This document shows positions 23,844 to 38,070 of a stretch of 64,000 nucleotides of DNA, in pieces. Under the pieces are notes generated by a model. The model worked only from the letters and a program-made list of their open reading frames with translations, was not told the DNA's origin and did not search any database. This DNA comes from Theocolax elegans (Eukaryota; Arthropoda; Insecta; Hymenoptera; Cerocephalidae): contig CM047427.1 of assembly GCA_026168455.1 (NCBI GenBank), forward strand, positions 13,855,505 to 13,919,504, written 5' to 3'. Position numbers and translations under genes: made by a program. Position 1 is the stretch's first letter, and the number at the start of each line of letters is the position of its first letter.

Positions 23844-24979
23844 TCTCTTTTGCTAAACATTCGCACCGTAATAACCCAAAAATTACAAAAATAAATATCA
23901 TTTTATGCCATCGTTGTAAATAAGAAACCCACGAGAAAATCGACGCAGCGTTTCCCCCACCGAAAAAAAAACTCGTATCCACTTTTTTTGTAAACTCTAT
24001 ATAAAAAACCTGTCGCCTCGTTAAGGAGGGCTTGACAGTACATATATTACGCTTGGGGAGTGAGATCGAGACCTCGGAATGTCAGAGAGAATGAAGGGTG
24101 ACTTTGCAGCATCAGCGAGGTTTTTTCTTTTTTTTTTTCGTCGCGCATCCATTACGCGCGAATTTTACGGTACAGTATCCTTTATTTTTCTTACGCGCTT
24201 TTAAAACTAGAACTCGGGGTAATTGTAATAAAAAATTTGGCTTCTATCTCTCTCTCTCTCTCTCTTTCTTTCTCTTTCCCTCTCACTCTCGTTCTTCTCT
24301 AACTTTTGGAATAGAATAAAAATTATGCGCTTCAGGGTTTTTTTATGTGTTCGACGAAAAAAGAAAATTGGGCAGTCCTTGTACCAACAGCGTTGTTGTA
24401 CGAATAATACAGGTTGGTTTTTCATAGTGGAACATTATCATGGTTTGATAATGTCGTCTCTCTCCTTTTTTTTTAGTAATTCAACTTATCGAAACTGTTA
24501 ACTATTCAGTCGTAAAGTTAGTTTCTCACATAAATTATCCATTTACGTAGGTTTTAATGTTATTTTCTAATGATTAAAAAGCACGAATGAATGCATAATA
24601 AAAATGAAATAGATCAAACGACGTTTGAATTATATTCGTGTACCCTAACGATTGAACAGCCGTTTATTTCGGTGTTAATTTAATAAATCCACTAATCGTA
24701 CGAAATTTTAGTAATCTCAACGAGCCAAGAAAAGAGAAAAAGAAAAAAGAATAGATACATTCCGGGGGTCGCTTATAAATCAATTTACGAGTCGAAAATT
24801 CGAAAACACACGTAGACACACATGCACACAGAGTCGCAGGTCATTACTCATCCAAGGAAGTTAAAAGTGTAAGTCTAAAAAAGCCCAGGGTCCCACATCA
24901 ATTAAATAACGATATTTCCGAATGAAGATCCGAGAGACGCAGCGAAATATTCTCCGAGCGTTCAAGACCTCGAGTATAC

Positions 24980-24983
<4 letters not shown>

Positions 24984-25050
<67 letters not shown>
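24984..25050 (+). repeat. (GA)n microsatellite
   Basis: A GA repeat at the left edge of the extra segment in the long copy of duplication II. The matching right-edge tract is at 25577-25641. Confidence 0.95.
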
Positions 25051-25056
<6 letters not shown>

Positions 25057-25576
25057 AGGATAAAGAGGATAAGCGCAGGGGAAGAGTCGTATCAATGAAA
25101 TAGACAGCGCGATGCGGTTCATTATTCATTCGATACAATAGACGTACATCATTCTCACGGAAATGTATATAGTTGCATATACGGCGCGACATTGAGAGAA
25201 AGAGAGATAGAGAAAAGAGGAGCGTCAAGTTATATAAATAGAAAAATCGACGAAGGTGTAACGTACTCCCGTACACATACGCGAATGAACAAAACAGTAT
25301 TGGTATACTGAAAAACATGAAAAATTAACAAAAGACGTACGTACATTTTCAAGTAAGCGCGAAATATACGTGAACGGTCAGACGTGAATATAGTAGACAA
25401 AAAGAAAGTAACCGATGCGTGTATGTGTGTGTGCGATACATCTGAACCGAGGGTGAAACGAGAGAGAAAGAGAATCCGTTCACGCACGTAGCAGGAAGGG
25501 GAAAAAGGAAGTAGCGCGTGTGTGATCGTGTCTTTGATGAAATAAGTACATGCCTCACTTGCACATACTGACCAAA

Positions 25577-25600
25577 GTGAGAGAGTGAGAGAGTGACAGA

Positions 25601-25641
<41 letters not shown>
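25577..25641 (+). repeat. (GA)n microsatellite
   Basis: A GA repeat with a few T and C interruptions at the right edge of the extra segment in duplication II. Confidence 0.9.
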
Positions 25642-25647
<6 letters not shown>

Positions 25648-26256
25648 TGAGATATTGAATGAGAAGCATCATTAGTTCGTAGACGCTGTCAATGGGACGA
25701 CGACAACCATTTGCGGGACGATGTCCATTAGCCCGTCACATCGTCGTTTCTCTTGTGTGATAATCTAGTGATAATGACCGCTTGTTATATACACGCCGTA
25801 TCAGCTGCAACCTCGAAGCTACAACGGAGAGAGGAAAGGATGTACACTTTTTCTTTCTTTTTCTTTCGTTACCGCTAATGCCGATTTGTTTTACCACCCG
25901 GGCGATATATCTATATTTATAGAATGCCCGTGAGATGCGCTTCGGAGATCGGTGGGCACATTGTAACGCTGAGCTTATATACTTTCAAATAATATCGAGC
26001 TACAACTTCGAAAACTTATTCAGGAAGTATACGTAATTAGTTGGTCTTTACTCGAAATCATCGGAAATGATACCGACAAGTAAGATGAGTAACATTTTGT
26101 GAAAAATGTAAAATATTTAATTATTTTATTCGACAAAAATTTTCTTTCGCATTATTAACGAATAATGTACGACATTGTAGTTAGTCTTTGCTTATTTGTA
26201 GTCAGAACAATTTACATTATAAATTCGCTTATCTTAAGCTCCTGTACTATGTAAAA

Positions 26257-28266
26257 ATATATACATATATAAACATTGTTAAATTTTTAATTACCAATAA
26301 AATGCTTTTTACTTTTTATAGTACAAGAAGTGTACTTTTTAAACTTATCTTCTATATTTTAACCAATTTTTATGTTGTACTTAATAATGGTAGATTCATA
26401 AGAATAGTTTGGATATGAAAATTACAAATTGCCTTTAATTTGAAGAAAAATAATCCCAACATTTCATACAAAAAAAATATTACATTTTATATTTTGATCA
26501 TCAATAATCAAATACGTTTCGGCTATAACGTATACCTATATGCATCATTCCTGGCTAATAAAATTAAACTACCCATTGATTACAAATAAATCCATATAGC
26601 GAAAGTTTATCGTTAAATAATGTAATAACAAAATAGATTCAAGGTTTATCCATATAACAAAATGTCAATAGTTTTAGTGACATCAAGTTTCGAGCAATTC
26701 ATAAAGTTTAACCTATCTAAATGTCAAAGTAACAAAAGTCATTCAGCAGTACATACGTGTAAGTATATCTAAATGCAGCAGTGAATCCAAAGGTTTAAAC
26801 GAGACTATAATATCTTTGGATTCAAAAAGTCAAAGTTATACGTAAAGGACTTTCATATATATATATAAACTAGTTTTAGAATTGTTCTAATCGCATTAAA
26901 TTTTACATATATTGGAGATTAAAAGTTACGCTATCATCAACCGCACAATTTTCCACAAAAGGCTCGCATTGCGCAGAAGAAACATCTGCAACTTTTATAT
27001 TTACGAGTCGTAACCCAAGTTAACGCCGCCTACGTCCAATTAATTTCAAACGCGTTAATGTTTATAAATCAACAACATATATTTTGTATTTTTCTCTCGG
27101 ACGCTAAGTCAATCTTAATATAAAGTGAATTGTATTCGAAAGCAACGCGTGTCGACAACGAGACAATGAAGGAAAAAGAACAACCCGAAAAAAATACGTA
27201 TTAATCAAATTTCCGAGACGTTAATAAAATATTCCTTATTATTCACGATTTCGTGGAATCGTCGGTGATAAAGAAGACTCGTCGAATCAAAAGTCACTTT
27301 TCCCGAAGCAAGAAAATCAAGTATCATCGGGAAGGAAAGAAGAATCGCGAGAAAGAGAGTAAAAAAAAAGGATTACAAACAGCATCTGCTTTATATTATG
27401 GGTAAAGAAGAAGAATGTCCGGAGACTCGCGGGACATATTCATGATTTAGTACTGAATTAATTCTTTCAAGTGGACCTAAGGGAGAGAATCGAGTTATGC
27501 ATCTCATTCTATACTCGTTCCTTGTTATACGGGTACTCCTCTTCCGAGCTATATATCTGTATATACGTAGCTATATGAACAATAGCCAACTTTCTTCGGT
27601 ATGAATATTACGTACTCACGATTCCTCCCAGTCATTTCTATTTATTGAATTTCGATGTTTCAAACGTCTCTTCAATTCGATATACTACTATATTTTATTC
27701 TTTAATTTCGATATATGCCTGTCCTACTGTTTTATTCATTATTTTTCGACGCGTTAGAATTAAATAACAATATAACTCTTGCAATGTTCTACGATCTCTT
27801 TATACGATATCAATTTTGCCGCATCAACACAGTGAAATTAAATTTAAATGACTAGACAACGCTTTTTTGAGATAATTCATGTATTACGTGGTAAATCTAA
27901 TGCGGTTTGGTCAACCACATCAAGTTTATACGTTTACCAAGCTTTATGTGTCTCTTTAAACACTTAACTGTGGCAACTCACGAGCATTACCATTTTTAAT
28001 TGTTATAAAAACGTATATGCTTGAAAAATGTAAGTGTAACAGTTACAAAGAAGTATGCGAATTTCTTTTCCTTGATTAATTCGTTCGTGATTCATTTATT
28101 TCCGTAATAATTCAACGAGTATACAAATGTAAAAATTTTTATAACAATTTATCGAATTTACGATGAATACTTGGAAATCTTAATTGCGATAACCCAAATG
28201 ATATTTTAATTCAGATATGTGATCAATTTCATAATACTTATTACCTTATTCAATTATCTAATTATC

Positions 28267-28270
<4 letters not shown>
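26257..28270. other. AT-rich non-coding DNA
   Basis: Nothing beyond AT-rich single-copy sequence is seen. Confidence 0.55.

Positions 28271-28316
<46 letters not shown>
28271..28316 (+). repeat. (TA)n microsatellite
   Basis: A TA run at the left boundary of duplication III. Sister runs are at 30161-30204 and 32053-32089. Confidence 0.95.
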
Positions 28317-28318
<2 letters not shown>

Positions 28319-30158
28319 GTTTCACGTATATTAGATCCATTAATAAAATATTGACTAATACTCAATGAGGTCTTTCATATCCTCTGTATCATTATTGCGC
28401 TATGTCATCTCTTTATTACTTTTATTAACTCTTTTGACAATTATATTATTAACGTTTCCATTTCTAACGTTAATGTTACTTCAATTTGTAGTTTTAATAA
28501 AGTTTAGTAATTAAATTAATTATATATTTGTACACAATTATTCATTATTACAACCGCATTTTCTTATTGATATATGTTGTTTATTCGTATAATACACTAT
28601 ATTTATTATCGATTCATTAGTAATAGTAAATTTGTGTTTATTTACATTTATAAGTTTAAGACTTATTTTTGATTATTTAAAATTTAAGAAGAAAACATTT
28701 CATTTTCAAAAAATATAATAGTAACTTTGTAGATCGAGTGCAATTGTAAGACTTCTTGCATCCTCTTAAAGGATTATACTGACGAAAATTTGAGCTTAGA
28801 AATTTGGGGTCAAACATATCTCAAAGTCTTAAAGTTTTAGTAAGAGTATTTGACTCTTGAAAAATACATATTAATTAGGATTTACTAATTTCCCTCGTTA
28901 ATTTATACTCATTAATTAAGAAAATGTCTTATTTACTCTGACAATTGTACGAAAATGTATTTTTTAAAAATATTTTTCTTTTTAATTGCGTATGTAAAAA
29001 TTGATTATTTGAAATACTAACTGCTTGAATATTACGATGTTTCTGAAATATCACATTGAACTGAACATACTAAAAATAATTTTTTCAAACTCTCGATGAA
29101 CGTTTTTTAAAAAAAGAATAAAATAATGACAATCTGCTATATTCTAAAATATATATTTTTAAAATTGACGAAATATCGACATTGCCGAAATTTTACACTC
29201 AATTATTGTACTTAAATATATACTTACACGTACAAGCTTACACTTGATATAAAAAAGGAAAAAATAAAATAACTCGCATCTGTCTACTTTAGTTTTGGTC
29301 AACTATATAGCCGTCGATGACGTAACACAGCTGTTATATGGCGGTCGAGTATATAGAATGCACCAAGGGGTGTACATGTGAGCGTGTATGTATGAAGCGA
29401 ACGGATAGCCTGATGAGATGCGCAGGCATGAAGCACTTACGAATTTCCGAGGGTCCCATCCTCCCCCTGCCCCTGCCTCTTCTTCAGGCCGCAAGTGAAG
29501 CCTCGTATCTTGAGCGTCCTATATTCCTTGCCCGATCTCGCACTTTTCTCTCTCTCTCTCTCTCTGTCACTCTCCTTTGTGTGCGCTCCATTTTAGCTTC
29601 GGGCTTCCCAAGACAACGGGGAACTTTATGGCTACGCGACCTCTTACAATGGGAAAGTCAACTTTTCCCTGTCTTCCTTTATACATATATATATGTATAT
29701 TAATACTTCAGCTCGAAGAAAATCATTATTCGCCTATAGGTTTTTTTCTAGGGGGGGGGTTCTACTCGTTCTTCTTTATTTTTTGTTAGGAAGTGTGATC
29801 TACGAGCCGCTTCGATTCGTATTTTAGTTCCGACAGCTTCAATGCAAGCAATCTATAGATCTTGCAGAGCCAACAATATTTACAACAAACGTGATCGAAA
29901 AATCTATTTAGATGTATATTATTACGCATTAAATAATTTTCCATAATTTTAAGGATATACGTATCCAAATTCTGCAAGGATCTATCCTTTCTAATTTATA
30001 AATGAAGTATACAGAACGCAGAAGGGCTCGACAAATTTACTTAGTAAAAAAGTCATGTCCTTTTTTTTCCGTTTACAATTACATAAACAATATTTTCTTA
30101 ATTATTTCAATTTCAAATCGATAATTATATAGTATTAATTTAGTTTAATTTCTACCAG

Positions 30159-30160
<2 letters not shown>
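28271..30160 (+). repeat. Tandem duplication III, copy 1 (1.89 kb)
   Basis: It is bounded by (TA)n at both ends. The interior is AT-rich to about 29.28 kb, then has a GC-richer stretch (29300-29640) with TGACGTAA and a CT tract, then AT-rich DNA. No convincing gene: the open frames differ between the copies because of one-base indels. Confidence 0.85.

Positions 30161-30204
<44 letters not shown>
30161..30204 (+). repeat. (TA)n microsatellite
   Basis: A TA run at the junction between the two copies of duplication III. Confidence 0.95.
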
Positions 30205-30206
<2 letters not shown>

Positions 30207-32050
30207 GTTTCACGTATATTAGATCCATTAATAAAATATTGACTAATACTCAATGAGGTCTTTCATATCCTCTGTATCATTATTGCGCTATGTCATCTCT
30301 TTATTACTTTTATTAACTCTTTTGACAATTATATTATTAACGTTTCCATTTCTAACGTTAATGTTACTTCAATTTGTAGTTTTAATAAAGTTTAGTAATT
30401 AAATTAATTATATATTTGTACACAATTATTCATTATTACAACCGCATTTTCTTATTGATATATGTTGTTTATTCGTATAATACACTATATTTATTATCGA
30501 TTCATTAGTAATAGTAAATTTGTGTTTATTTACATTTATAAGTTTAAGACTTATTTTTGATTATTTAAAATTTAAGAAGAAAACATTTCATTTTCAAAAA
30601 ATATAATAGTAACTTTGTAGATCGAGTGCAATTGTAAGACTTCTTGCATCCTCTTAAAGGATTATACTGACGAAAATTTGAGCTTAGAAATTTGGGGTCA
30701 AACATATCTCAAAGTCTTAAAGTTTTAGTAAGAGTATTTGACTCTTGAAAAATACATATTAATTAGGATTTACTAATTTCCCTCGTTAATTTATACTCAT
30801 TAATTAAGAAAATGTCTTATTTACTCTGACAATTGTACGAAAATGTATTTTTTAAAAATATTTTTCTTTTTTAATTGCGTATGTAAAAATTGATTATTTG
30901 AAATACTAACTGCTTGAATATTACGATGTTTCTGAAATATCACATTGAACTGAACATACTAAAAATAATTTTTTCAAACTCTCGATGAACGTTTTTTAAA
31001 AAAAGAATAAAATAATGACAATCTGCTATATTCTAAAATATATATTTTTAAAATTGACGAAATATCGACATTGCCGAAATTTTACACTCAATTATTGTAC
31101 TTAAATATATACTTACACGTACAAGCTTACACTTGATATAAAAAAGGAAAAAATAAAATAACTCGCATCTGTCTACTTTAGTTTTGGTCAACTATATAGC
31201 CGTCGATGACGTAACACAGCTGTTATATGGCGGTCGAGTATATAGAATGCACCAAGGGGTGTACATGTGAGCGTGTATGTATGAAGCGAACGGATAGCCT
31301 GATGAGATGCGCAGGCATGAAGCACTTACGAATTTCCGAGGGTCCCATCCTCCCCCTGCCCCCTGCCTCTTCTTCAGGCCGCAAGTGAAGCCTCGTATCT
31401 TGAGCGTCCTATATATTCCTTGCCCGATCTCGCACTTTTCTCTCTCTCTCTCTCTCTGTCACTCTCCTTTGTGTGCGCTCCATTTTAGCTTCGGGCTTCC
31501 CAAGACAACGGGGAACTTTATGGCTACGCGACCTCTTACAATGGGAAAGTCAACTTTTCCCTGTCTTCCTTTATACATATATATATGTATATTAATACTT
31601 CAGCTCGAAGAAAATCATTATTCGCCTATAGGTTTTTTTCTAGGGGGGGGGTTCTACTCGTTCTTCTTTATTTTTTTGTTAGGAAGTGTGATCTACGAGC
31701 CGCTTCGATTCGTATTTTAGTTCCGACAGCTTCAATGCAAGCAATCTATAGATCTTGCAGAGCCAACAATATTTACAACAAACGTGATCGAAAAATCTAT
31801 TTAGATGTATATTATTACGCATTAAATAATTTTCCATAATTTTAAGGATATATCGTATCCAAATTCTGCAAGGATCTATCCTTTCTAATTTATAAATGAA
31901 GTATACAGAACGCAGAAGGGCTCGACAAATTTACTTAGTAAAAAAGTCATGTCCTTTTTTTTCCGTTTACAATTACATAAACAATATTTTCTTAATTATT
32001 TCAATTTCAAATCGATAATTATATAGTATTAATTTAGTTTAATTTCTACC

Positions 32051-32052
<2 letters not shown>
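30161..32052 (+). repeat. Tandem duplication III, copy 2
   Basis: This is a direct repeat of 28271-30160 at an offset of 1888-1894 bp, again ending in (TA)n. Differences seen are homopolymer or dinucleotide steps only, for example one extra C near 31360 and one extra TA near 31412. The arrangement fits unequal exchange or a mis-assembly between (TA)n tracts. Confidence 0.85.

Positions 32053-32089
<37 letters not shown>
32053..32089 (+). repeat. (TA)n microsatellite
   Basis: A TA run at the right boundary of duplication III. Confidence 0.95.
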
Positions 32090-32092
<3 letters not shown>

Positions 32093-32688
32093 TAAAATTG
32101 TGCTTAAGTCGAACAGAATTTTAAAACATTATTGAATTAATCACATTTAAAATATGATTCAATATCACATGTACTTATTTCATTAATATAGAGATTTTGT
32201 TCATTACAGCTGCACAGTTTAAAATTTTCATTTCTATTTTCATACTTTATTCTTTAAAATTTTACAAAACCTAAGCGAAAATTTTAATTCAATTAAATTT
32301 TGCAGCACACATTTTATAAATTAATTTTTTCCGCTTCCTGAACTGCAATACATTTTATTTCTAGAATTTTGTATTATTCTTTTATCATTTTGTTATAAAA
32401 ATAAGTATAAAATAACGTTTCTTATTCTAATAAAAAAACGAACCTAAGTATATCTCGCGAACTTGAAGTTGAAACATTGTCTTTGTTCAACCATCGTATA
32501 TATAAAGGAATTAACGTCAACTTAAAATATAATCAATAATACACGAGTATCCTCAAAGAAGACGAATATATTTAAGAACTAGAAAAAAAAAAAATATCTG
32601 AATAATAATTTTTGGTATACGCAGGTAGGATAAAAAAACGTAAAGTATAAGGTACACTTAATAGCAACCTCTGTTTTTTTTATCGTGT

Positions 32689-32775
32689 ACTCACCGAGAA
32701 ACCGAAGCAACAGCCAGAAGTATCAACTTCGAAAAAAAGAATCTGCCTTACCTGAAACAAAAAAGAAAAATACGT
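32689..32775 (-). promoter_or_regulatory. Candidate recursive splice site B with a 57-nt RS-exon
   Basis: On the minus strand a long pyrimidine tract ends TTTTTTGTTTCAG and is joined directly to GTAAGG (junction 32752/32751). A second strong donor, GTGAGT, begins at 32694, defining a 57-nt exon (32751-32695). If entered in phase 1, as the collagen exon 1 would require, it meets TGA after ten bases or so of codons, so it would not add useful coding sequence. A regenerated donor followed by a downstream donor is the layout known for recursive splicing with an RS-exon. The orientation matches the collagen gene, and the distance from the exon 1 donor is 21.3 kb. Confidence 0.5.
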
Positions 32776-32919
32776 GTTAAGCAAGCCTGTAGAGCTGTTG
32801 AGTATTTCCTAATTGCGACGCGCACACATTTCCAAGTACAATTAGTTAACAACAAAGTTGTGTATATAACTCAAACGCTAATGCTACTCTCTCTCGCTCT
32901 TAATAACCCTTACTTTTCA

Positions 32920-32951
<32 letters not shown>

Positions 32952-34964
32952 CATAAGTCGATGTATAATCGACGTTTCTTTACGACGTATGGACCAAAAA
33001 TCAATACTATAAGAAAATGAGGGACAATATTTGCCGAAGGCCGGTTTTTCTTCGTACTCTTTTTCTCTCGGCGTATTATTTCAAACTGCACTTCGGGCTG
33101 CCTCCATCGAGACCCTCTTTCTCGCTTTTGTCATTTATTTAGAATAACTGTTATTTCGCGCGTGCTCTTCTCTCGTGATTTTTTTTATTATTATTATGTC
33201 TATGTTTGTTTAGTGGTCAACGACTTAAGTGGTATATACACCGTGACTCGCTTTTTTTTTTCCTCTTTTTATGTTTCGCGTAAATTATATGCTCGGATCG
33301 TCCCTTTGCAATTTCGAGTGCGTAATGCTTGGGTATACACGTGTATTGCGATCTTCTTATTCGTTTTAACTCTCCGATCTCTTTGTGGATCTTTGTTTAC
33401 GCACGTCGTTCACCTTTTCGAGTGTTTATTGTCTTTTAGTTTATCGTTAAACAAAAGGATCAGCGTGTATTATCGAGACTACTTGATTCCGAATAAAATG
33501 TTACACCTATATATACACGTGTTACTTGAAAATTTAATTGGTTGTATCAGACAAACGATGCGATTATTACAAACGTTCAAGCGATTATTTAATATCCTAT
33601 ATTGCGCAGAAGTACGATTAAAAACAAATATTTAATTTCATCCATATTTAAAGGAATGTTCATGCGTATGTAACTAAATACATGTTATTATCAACACTGT
33701 TTATTTTTTTCCACCATTATATGCGTTTTTTTAATTAACGATAAAATGACAACATTGATTAATAATCGGAAGTTAATATAAATGCTAAATTACATCATCA
33801 AACCAAGTTATTGTTATTTTACCCTAATATATAATATTACACATTGATATATTTGCCATTTTTAAATTCTCCACCTTTCAAATGACTATCAATTATTGCT
33901 TATAATAAGCCATTCGTGCGCTCTGAATATTTCATCAGGTTGCGTATTGTAAAGCCACATCAATTATTATGAATAATAATAATTTTTAATGTACGTATCT
34001 ATACGCAAACATGTCAATCGCTGTATGTGTGCATATATATATATATATATATATACATAAATTCAACTGAAATTTCACGAAATGCTTAATAATATTTTAT
34101 GCGAAAACGAGAATTTGAAATTTAAACATAAAAAAATAAAAGAATATTTGTCGATGTAAATATTATTTTTGCAATGCAAATTTTTAATTTGAAAAACCTG
34201 GTATTCAGCAACTTTTTTTTCGAATCCGAATAACATGGGATTTTCGTAGCGTTTTTTTTCGAAATAATAAATAATTATTAAATCTGACGTGTTTGCTTGT
34301 ACGCGTCGCGACCCATATTTTTATCATTCTGTTTTACTTGTTTTAACACTACCAATTTGGCGATTTTTACGAAATAACGGATAAACCGTGCAATATTGAT
34401 CATACTAAATTATCGAAAATGTAACGCCAGTCGAACTTAAATAATTAAAGAAGATTTTTATATAACCAAAAATAATTTATTGAATTATTAATATTTTCAG
34501 ATCGTTTCTTAGAAATATGCAAATACACGTGAATAATTAAAGTGTTAGATTGTCTTATATATTTAGTTGAAGGAATTTTACTATTTTATTTACTCACGGG
34601 ATTATTAAATCACGTCTGGATCATCGAATTTTATTTACCGTTGAATTTCTAAGTAAGGAATATAAATAAATGAACTAGTCGATATTCTTATGCAACGCGG
34701 TATTAAACACATTTGCGATAAAAGTTTGAAATAAACGACTTTTACGTATTAAAATTCAACAGGTTTAACGACACGTATGCTTAACTTGAATTTTCAACGT
34801 AGCCGTAAAAGAAAAAAAGAGGTAACCACGATATTCTCTTAGCCGAAGGATGGACTCTTAGTAGCAACAACACTCGTGCAATAAAATAACATCGACGTTA
34901 AGAAGCAGCAATACCCCGCCGATGTCGGAATATTAATTGGCGCATAAATATATAGAGAGACGCC

Positions 34965-34997
<33 letters not shown>

Positions 34998-36913
34998 GGG
35001 CGAACTCTCCCGACTCGTGACTCGGCATCGATAATTTCTCGTGGAGTCGCGAGTCATCGTTCGCGTTTATAATTCGCACCTTACTCCGCCTACGCGTTTC
35101 TGCTACGTTTTACTGCCGGAAGAAACGAGACCGTAAAGACCTCGTCGATTCGTTTCGCGCAGAGAACTAAGCAAAAGTAATGGGATTGTGAAGGGTTCTC
35201 TTAACTTCCATTCGATCAGCAAAATCGTTTCGAGGTATACAAGAATGCCTTTTGAATATGCCCTTACGATGAAATAGGACCTTTCAACGGGGTACTTTGC
35301 ATGCCCGCTTCGACTGTTCGCTCAATCGTTTTAACGAATGAGTCAAACATTTATTCCTTCTACTTTTTATTTTTAACTTTATTTGCATTTATTAAAGTCA
35401 TGTTAAGGAGTTGTATACGTCATCCCTGGTATTGATGTACCTATCGTATTCAAATTTCTTTTTAAATACCTCAACTAATAATAGAGAAATATATATATAT
35501 ACACGTATAATAACATTTGATCCATATATTATAAAAATTTTTAAAATTTTTTCATTTTCTGCTAATAACATTTTTTGAACCTTGAGATTTAACACTTTTT
35601 TTCATTATTAACAGAGAAAAAAGAACTTTTCAATATTTTTTTAAATTACATTTCTTATTATCCTAGTGAAATTTCCTTTAGAAATTTTAAAAAATTTTTC
35701 ATAGAGTAAATTTCTTTCTAATAGCACTCGTTTAAATTCAAAAATATACTCGGTCTAAATGTTCTCTTTTTATAATACAAAAACTTCATCTGTAATGTAT
35801 GAGAAATTTCGTAAAAGAAGAGCTAAAATTACACATGAAGATGAAAAGGGTTTTATTAAAATTTATTAAATTAGAGAATCGGTCGAATGCAATTATTGGA
35901 AAAATAATACAATATTAAATTTTATATTCTCATAACTCTGTGACAAAAATATACTCGTCAATTTACTATTTTTGTAAATAATATCTGTATAATATTAATT
36001 TAAATTCTTCACTTTTTAAACTGATTTATTCAAATTCTATTGATATACTTGCTTAAATAAACAGTGTAAAAGAGCGCATAATGATTTTTGTCAAAATATT
36101 ATGCACAATTAGAAACCCATAGCCAAAAAGACTATGAAAGAGTTATGAGTGAAGGCGCATAACGCATCTCAACGAGAAAGAGAAAAAGAAAAAAAGACGT
36201 TCGTTCCTGACTTGCTCGTAGCTGAGCAGCTTTAAAACGCGAATAGGTGTGAGGCGACTGACACGTTGAAGGCTCGTTTTGATCAGATTAACTTTGATGG
36301 CTAATACACCAAGCGGCTGTATATCAGGTGTTGATGGTATCGCACATCATTTTATGTTATTTTTTCTTTCTTATATGCATAAGACGTTTCTGATACTCGG
36401 TGTATACATACATACTCAGGAAGCTCTCTACCAGAATCTCACTGCGCGTGAATCTCGGCGTCATCCGAAATCAAGTTTTCTCGAGTTACGATGAAGACGT
36501 TGATAATTAGGCGATTTACTATCTTTTTACAATTTTAATTGACTGTTTACTTTTTATTTTTGTTTTGTTGTTTCTCTATTTTAAACATCACATCATTATT
36601 AATATGTAGTTTGAACATCATTTTTATTTACGATGTCACACTCTCCAAGTGAGCTTGATTCTCCAATGAGAAAAAATCCGTAGAGTTACCTTAGCCTTAT
36701 AAATATACATCTGTGCAGTTATAACCGTCCGACATTTCAGGCTCCATCATCGAAGTTTCCTATTAAAAAAGTAAAATTACTCCTTAATTTGTTAAACAAG
36801 GAGAGAATAAAGCTATCTCGAGAAAAACATCACGAATTTTTCTTCTCCTCTTTTTCTCTTTAGCTCGTCTAAATAATTTCGAAACTTTTTAATATCAGCA
36901 ATTTGCAAGAGTA

Positions 36914-36947
36914 GGGAATGGTGAGGGAGGAGGGATAGGGGAAGGGG
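36914..36947 (+). other. G-rich tract with G-quadruplex potential
   Basis: GGG runs occur at 36914, 36925, 36932 and 36938, and GGGG at 36944, all separated by short purine-rich loops. This meets the simple four-run pattern for a quadruplex on the plus strand. Confidence 0.35.
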
Positions 36948-38070
36948 ATGAGTGGAGATGGAGGTAGGTAGGTGGGTGAAATTCAACCGAACGTTACTTT
37001 CTTACCACCCTCCTCTCTCTCCCTCTCTCTCTCTCCCTCTGTTTTAGCTTTAATCTACATAAAAGGACAATTTCCCGCGAAAACAAAAGGATCAATGAGA
37101 GTCGAAACTAAGGCAATCAGAACTCCCCCTCGTTGCATAGAAACGACGGGCGAGCCTCCCCTCGCATCTTTCGAAAGTCGCTCAACGGAACAATGGAAAA
37201 GTTCGGCCCCTGGACGGTGCGGATAAGTCGGCCGGAAGTTGACCCGCGAAGGAAAACCGGCGAAACGAGATGCGAAAGGGAGGCATTTGGGTCAGAAACT
37301 CGAAAACCCATCTATATGTATATGCGTGCACACACGTATACACACCTTTGAGCGCGTACGTGTGGGAATCTCCCTGTCCCTGTGTGTTTAGGCTAACTCG
37401 CGCACACTGCCATTAGATTACTGTTTTGTAATGACCTGCTACGAGCATCCGGTGCACCTCGAGTTTGTTACCAAACTTTGAACGCGACTGGAGCTATTCT
37501 TCACGCAAACGGGTGGTACGACGATACGAGCAAAATCTAGATATATACACTAGAAAACACGTGTGACCGGATCAACATTTTCTTCTGCCCTCGCTCGGAC
37601 GAACTTCCCTTTTTTTTTACCTCGATAAGGGTATTTCGTGGTTTGTTATAGTTGCCGCTAACGTCATTTTACATTATTTAACAAACTCGTTACTTTATGC
37701 TGTTGTACAGGTGTTTGCGTGTTCGCATCTACCTTTTGAATTATTAAAGATCGCAAATTTACACTGGTAGAAATCGTATTCTAATTAATAAGTCATATAC
37801 GTATACACGTTATTCTATGGGCGAAAAACAATTAATAGCAGTTCAAAACAGTTTGAAAAATAAGAATTGTTAAGTTTACCATTCATATAAATTAATTGCT
37901 TTTCTCAGTCTATCGAACGGAAAATTCGCAAAAAAAGTTTTATTTACTGTTAAAAAAGATCAAACAGAGTGAACAACTCTGTATTTAAGCAACTTTTCAT
38001 TATACGTAATTAAAAGGAAAATGTTTTGACGGACTATAATCGAATAATAGCGATTGTACCTTTCGTCGTT

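Larger units (their letters stand above)
23775..26256 (+). repeat. Tandem duplication II, long copy
   Basis: It carries the same blocks as 22313-23774, with two extra segments: about 23841-24244 between CT tracts and about 25051-25576 between GA tracts. Offsets step from 1462 to 1900 to 2480 bp along the alignment. No gene is recognised; the open frames here are (GA)n artefacts. Confidence 0.8.
32090..38070. other. Mostly AT-rich non-coding DNA
   Basis: Contains splice candidate B (32.7 kb), TA runs, a GA tract near 34969, the G-rich tract at 36.9 kb and a GC-richer stretch at about 37.1-37.5 kb. A 157-codon plus frame at 33162-33635 is Phe/Tyr/Leu-rich and looks like chance. Confidence 0.5.

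Noticed and set aside
29410..29440. CTGATGAG followed by a short hairpin, repeated at 31299, resembling a hammerhead core
   Set aside because: The second core segment reads TGAAG instead of CGAAA, and no stem I or stem III partners with a cleavage triplet are present.
33162..33635. 157-codon plus-strand open frame
   Set aside because: Phe/Tyr/Leu-rich product without domains, consistent with chance in AT-rich DNA; no splice context or homology recognised.
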